A DNA stretch of 64,000 nucleotides. It comes from VXYL01 sp965208525. GTDB taxonomy: Bacteria > Pseudomonadota > Gammaproteobacteria > Pseudomonadales > Azotimanducaceae. A program made the position numbers and the translations under genes. The notes under the pieces were generated by a model. It was not told where the DNA came from and did not search any database. It was given only the letters and a program-made list of their open reading frames with translations. The stretch lies in NCBI GenBank assembly GCA_965208525.1, contig OZ242340.1, forward strand, positions 4,154,001 to 4,218,000, written 5' to 3'. Below, piece by piece: positions 60,919 through 64,000 of the stretch (position 1 is its first letter; each line of letters starts with the position of its first letter).

Positions 60919-61697
60919 GCGTCGCCCTCACGCACCACGAGCACGTGCCGGGAACGGTCGAGGGCCGCACTCGGCATCGCCTCCACCCGGGCGAAGTCGT
61001 CGCCGGGGTCGCGCACCACCGACTGCACGATGCCGACGGGATAGCCAAACGGAAAGCGTCCACCGAGGCCCGAACTCACCAGCAGGTCGCCCGGAACGAT
61101 GTCGGACGCAACAGGCACGCTCTCGAGCGTCAGGCGATCGAACGCGCCGGTGCCGGCGGCGATGGAGCGCAGGTTGCTGCGATTGACGTGCACCGGCACC
61201 GCATGGGTGGTGTCGGAGATCAGCAGCACCCTGCTCGTCGTGGCCGCCGACTGCACCACCTGCCCGAACAATCCGCCGGAGTCCACTACCGCCTGCCCCG
61301 TGCTGACGGAATCGCCGAGCCCCTTGTCGATCACCACCTCGTGCCGGGCGGGATTCGGCACGATGGCGATGATCTCCGCCACCAGCACACCCTCGGGCAG
61401 GCTTTCCGTAGAGCCAAGCAACGCTCGGAGACGGTCGTTTTCCGCGACAAGGCCCTGGTAGAGGCCCGCGGTTCGCCGCAGCTCCACGAGTTCCGTCTCG
61501 AGCCGGTCAACGTCGCCGCGCAATCGAGCATGGGTGGAGAACAGCCGATCCAGACGGCTGCCCAAAAGGTAGGGCGACTCGGCAACGTAGTAGAGGGGGG
61601 AGACTCCGGTGGTCAGTGCACCGCGCAAGGGCTTCAGGGCGTTTGTGCCGCCGTCCACCGCGACTAGCGCGCCCGAAGCGACGCAAAGCCCGGCCAA
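60915..61697 (-). CDS. mreC: Rod-shape protein MreC, start uncertain
   Basis: At least 260 residues. It has an N-terminal membrane segment, a coiled coil (LRGDVDRLETELVELRR) and the two beta domains with HEVVIDKGLGDSVSTGQAVV, ISDTTHAVPV and GGRFPFGYPVGIV. MreC links MreB to the peptidoglycan synthases. The first standard start is a TTG at 61697, which cuts the membrane segment short. The frame is open upstream and reads KSLFVRRSISGYVLAG, the sort of N-terminus MreC needs. No ATG, GTG or TTG occurs there; an ATC at 61739 would be the natural position. There is no Pro-rich C-terminal tail. Confidence 0.9.
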   Translation of the reverse strand: MAGLCVASGALVAVDGGTNALKPLRGALTTGVSPLYYVAESPYLLGSRLDRLFSTHARLRGDVDRLETELVELRRTAGLYQGLVAENDRLRALLGSTESLPEGVLVAEIIAIVPNPARHEVVIDKGLGDSVSTGQAVVDSGGLFGQVVQSAATTSRVLLISDTTHAVPVHVNRSNLRSIAAGTGAFDRLTLESVPVASDIVPGDLLVSSGLGGRFPFGYPVGIVQSVVRDPGDDFARVEAMPSAALDRSRHVLVVREGDA

Positions 61698-61819
61698 GAC
61701 GTAGCCGGAAATGCTTCTGCGAACAAACAGGCTCTTGATGACAACACCCGGCTTGGGATGGTTAACGGAACGTTGAGCGAGGGATCGAGGGCGCCTCCGG
61801 CTTGGGCTGCGTTTGGAGT

Positions 61820-62863
61820 CTAGGTGGAGAGCAGATCGGCGGTGGCGTTGCGGTCCATCATGTCGAGCGCCATGCCGCCACCGCGGGCAACGCAGGTGAG
61901 CGGGTCTTCGGCGATGATGACCGGCAGGCCGGTTTCCTCCTTCAGCAGCACGTCAAGGTCCTTCAGCAGCGCGCCGCCACCCGTGAGCACGATGCCGGTT
62001 TCCGAAATGTCGGCCGCGAGTTCCGGCGGCGTCCGCTCGAGGGCGTTCTTCACCGCCTGGACAATGATCGAGAGCGGCTCCTGGAGGGCTTCGAGCACCT
62101 CGTTGCTGTTCAGGGTGAAGCTGCGCGGCACGCCCTCGGCGAGGTTGCGGCCACGCACGTCCACTTCGTTCACCTCCACTTCCTGCGGGTAGGCGACGCC
62201 GATTTCCTGCTTGATCCGCTCCGCCGTGGCCTCGCCGATGAGGCTGCCCTGGGTGCGGCGCACATAGGCGATGATGGCGTCGTCGAAGCGGTCGCCACCA
62301 ACTCTCACGGTGTCGGAATACACCACGCCGTTGAGCGAGATGATGGCAATTTCGGTGGTGCCGCCGCCGATGTCCACAACCATCGTGCCAACCGCCTCGT
62401 GTACCGGCAGCCCGGCACCGATGGCCGCCGCCATGGGCTCCTCGATCAGGCGCACCTCCCGCGAGCCAGCCCACTGCGCCGATTCGCGAATGGCGCGTCG
62501 TTCGACTTCAGTGGACTTGCAGGGAACGCAGATGAGCACGCGCGGACTGGGGCGGATGAGTGCGTCGTCATGCACCCGATGGATGAAATAGCTGAGCATC
62601 TTTTCGGTGACGACGAAGTCGGCGATCACGCCGTCCTTCAAGGGGCGGATGGCGGTGATGTTGCCGGGCGTTCGACCCAGCATGCGCTTGGCCTCGATGC
62701 CCACCGCCGCCACCTGTTTCTGGGCACCGTTGTTGCGGATGGCGACAACCGACGGCTCGTTCAGGACGATGCCCTGTTCCTTGACATAGATGAGCGTGTT
62801 GGCCGTGCCAAGGTCGATTGACATGTCGCGCGAGAACAGTCCGCGCAAGCCCTTGAAGATCAC
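61820..62863 (-). CDS. mreB: MreB, actin-like cell-shape protein
   Basis: 347 residues, the normal length. MSIDLGTANTLIYVKEQGI is the phosphate-1 loop; VVDIGGGTTEIAIISL and GIVLTGGGALLKDLD are the other ATP-binding motifs. N-terminal IFKGLRGLFSRD is the membrane-binding amphipathic helix. The start is a GTG at 62863. MreB filaments guide side-wall synthesis. It heads the mreBCD-maf-rng-yhdP-tldD-pmbA run and is divergent from gatCA, as in many gammaproteobacteria. Confidence 0.98.
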   Translation of the reverse strand: MIFKGLRGLFSRDMSIDLGTANTLIYVKEQGIVLNEPSVVAIRNNGAQKQVAAVGIEAKRMLGRTPGNITAIRPLKDGVIADFVVTEKMLSYFIHRVHDDALIRPSPRVLICVPCKSTEVERRAIRESAQWAGSREVRLIEEPMAAAIGAGLPVHEAVGTMVVDIGGGTTEIAIISLNGVVYSDTVRVGGDRFDDAIIAYVRRTQGSLIGEATAERIKQEIGVAYPQEVEVNEVDVRGRNLAEGVPRSFTLNSNEVLEALQEPLSIIVQAVKNALERTPPELAADISETGIVLTGGGALLKDLDVLLKEETGLPVIIAEDPLTCVARGGGMALDMMDRNATADLLST

Positions 62864-62971
62864 GGAATCGCGACGCCCCGACGTGAAAGGCGAACCTTAA
62901 CACGCTTGCCATGCCAGCGGGTGCGCCGTTGCAGCGGGCGGTGCCTTGTTCGTGCACAGCGCCTCGCGTCC

Positions 62972-63090
62972 TTGGAAGGGGGGCGTACGCCCTCCATCGC
63001 GCCCGCAAGGGCGCGCATCTTGCTGGTGCTGCGACTGTTCCCCGCGCCTTGCGGCGCGGAGGAGGGCGGGCGCCTCCCTCCAGGGCGGTG
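62972..63090. repeat. Composite hairpin block between mreB and gatC
   Basis: A run of palindromes: GGGGGGCG-tacg-CCCTCC near 62979, GCGCCC-gcaa-GGGCGC (62999-63014), GCGCC-ttgc-GGCGC (63044-63057) and GGAGG...CCTCC (63060-63080). It resembles the block at about 366-443. The divergent gap 62864-63201 holds no gene; both promoters should lie near its ends. Confidence 0.6.
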
Positions 63091-63201
63091 CCGAGGGGCA
63101 GCGCGGGCCACACTCCATATGGTCTTAAGCGCCGGCGGGTTGTTTACAGGGCTGCTTTCGCCTTCAATTGCGGCGCGCACAGATGGAGCGATTGCGGCGA
63201 G

Positions 63202-63483
63202 ATGGATTCGGAGACGGTAGAGAAACTGTTGCGGCTGTCAGCGCTCGAGCTCGACGAGGACGCGCGCGGGCGCCTGCGCCGCGACTTGGGCCGGATCGTT
63301 GCCCTCATCGACGAGATGCAATCGGTCGATACAGAGGGGGTGGAACCCTTGGCACATCCGCTCGATGCCGTGCAGCCGCTCAGGCCCGACCGCGCCGATC
63401 CCAACGTGGACCGGGCGACGCTGCAACAAGGCGCTCCGGCTACGCGGGACGGACTCTACCTGGTACCGCGCGTTGTCGAATAG
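63202..63483 (+). CDS. gatC: Glutamyl/aspartyl-tRNA amidotransferase subunit C
   Basis: 93 residues from the ATG at 63202. Family start VEKLLRLSALELDEDARGRL, then IVALIDEMQSVDTEGVEPLAHP and LRPDRADP. GatC stabilises the GatA-GatB complex that makes Gln-tRNA and Asn-tRNA by transamidation. It is immediately followed by gatA (4-bp gap), and the two are divergent from mreB. Confidence 0.95.
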   Translation: MDSETVEKLLRLSALELDEDARGRLRRDLGRIVALIDEMQSVDTEGVEPLAHPLDAVQPLRPDRADPNVDRATLQQGAPATRDGLYLVPRVVE

Positions 63484-63487
63484 CAGC

Positions 63488-64000
63488 ATGGCAGGCGGTG
63501 CGTTCGCCACGCTTTCCGAGCTTCGCACGGAGCTGGCCGCGAGGCGCGTTGGCGCGGTGGAACTGGCTGAGGCATGCCTCGACCGAATCGCCGCCGAGGC
63601 GCATCTGAACGCCTTCGTCTCGACGTGCCCCGAACGCGCCTTGGCCCGTGCCGAGGCCGCCGACCGGCGCATCGCCAAGGAAGGACAGACGGCACTCGTT
63701 GGCCTCCCCGTCGCGCACAAGGACATCTTCTGCGTGCAAGGGCTTCCCACCACCTGCGCCTCCAACATGCTGGCGAATTTCGTTGCCCCCTACGACGCCA
63801 CCGTGGCGGCACGAATGGACGCCGCCGGTGCCGTGCTCGTGGGCAAGACCAACATGGACGAGTTCGCGATGGGCTCGTCGAGCGAGACCGGACATCTCGG
63901 CTCGGTGCGGAATCCCTGGGATACGGGCCGTGTCGCTGGCGGCTCCTCCGGCGGCTCGGCAGCGGCGGTGGCCGCAGGACTCGTGCCCGGCGCCACCGGC
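63488..64000 (+). CDS. gatA: Glutamyl/aspartyl-tRNA amidotransferase subunit A (partial)
   Basis: The first 171 codons only; the gene runs off the right edge. Amidase signature: catalytic Lys in VGLPVAHKDIFCVQG near residue 79, the TNMDEFAMGSSSETG block, and the start of the Ser-rich GGSSGGSA motif near residue 155. GatA hydrolyses Gln and delivers ammonia to GatB. It follows gatC by four bases. Confidence 0.95.
   Translation, partial: MAGGAFATLSELRTELAARRVGAVELAEACLDRIAAEAHLNAFVSTCPERALARAEAADRRIAKEGQTALVGLPVAHKDIFCVQGLPTTCASNMLANFVAPYDATVAARMDAAGAVLVGKTNMDEFAMGSSSETGHLGSVRNPWDTGRVAGGSSGGSAAAVAAGLVPGATG

Overview
The window is high-GC bacterial chromosome and almost certainly gammaproteobacterial. 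Several blocks keep the classical gene order of that class: tig-clpP-clpX-lon-hupB-ppiD, trpF-trpB-trpA-folC-dedD-cvpA-purF, folD-lpxH, leuS...lptE-holA, and mreB-mreC-mreD-maf-rng-yhdP-tldD/pmbA with gatC-gatA divergent. LPS genes (lpxH, lptE), a large TonB-dependent receptor and the outer-membrane lipid transport protein YhdP show a diderm cell. Two phytanoyl-CoA dioxygenase-family genes, a short-chain dehydrogenase and a very large TonB receptor suit an uncultured marine or host-associated heterotroph. The sequence alone does not fix a genus.

Layout. 0.4-7 kb: a short-chain dehydrogenase, a PhyH dioxygenase, a small membrane protein, a lipoprotein and a 1,092-residue TonB receptor. 7.2-11.8 kb: tRNA-Asn, cysB overlapping a cytosolic 5'-nucleotidase gene, ppiD and hupB. 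12.1-13.3 kb: an exported PPC-domain protein inserted in the opposite orientation between hupB and lon. 13.6-19.9 kb: lon, clpX, clpP, an expanded trigger factor and tRNA-His. 20-29.3 kb: a DUF1289 protein, lpxH-folD, tRNA-Pro, purF-cvpA-dedD-folC and trpA-trpB-trpF. 29.5-40 kb, all on the + strand: an RND efflux pair, a BCCT transporter, a stand-alone DUF4143 ATPase, a PPi-type phosphofructokinase and an FG-GAP repeat protein. 40-50 kb: leuS, then about 6 kb of accessory genes (exported deoxyribosyltransferase-like protein, carboxylesterase lipoprotein, vapBC with a relic of a second vapC, two small membrane proteins, an MFS transporter), then lptE-holA. 50-64 kb: a second PhyH gene, a PH-domain membrane protein, the pmbA/tldD/yhdP/rng/maf/mreDCB block and gatC-gatA, with gatA cut by the window edge.

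How the genes work together. The window combines protein quality control (trigger factor, ClpXP, Lon, PpiD, TldD/PmbA), envelope building (MreBCD, YhdP, LpxH, LptE), translation (LeuRS, GatCA, three tRNAs), and tryptophan, folate and purine metabolism. Many neighbours overlap by four bases (ATGA or GTGA), which implies long co-translated operons.

The most unusual feature is the intergenic space, which is packed with several families of GC-rich palindromic repeats. One is a MITE-like element of 111-128 bp with inverted ends and four copies here. Another is a two-hairpin element that recurs in at least six gaps and reaches a 58-bp tandem array next to tRNA-Pro. A third is built on a perfect 20-bp palindrome with a 55-bp tandem period. 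Other points for a second look are the disordered acidic insertion in the trigger factor PPIase domain, a helical insertion in the TonB receptor barrel, a VapC with Asn in place of the first catalytic Asp beside a relic of another vapC, a palindrome over the start of the DUF4143 ATPase gene, and mreC without a normal upstream start codon.
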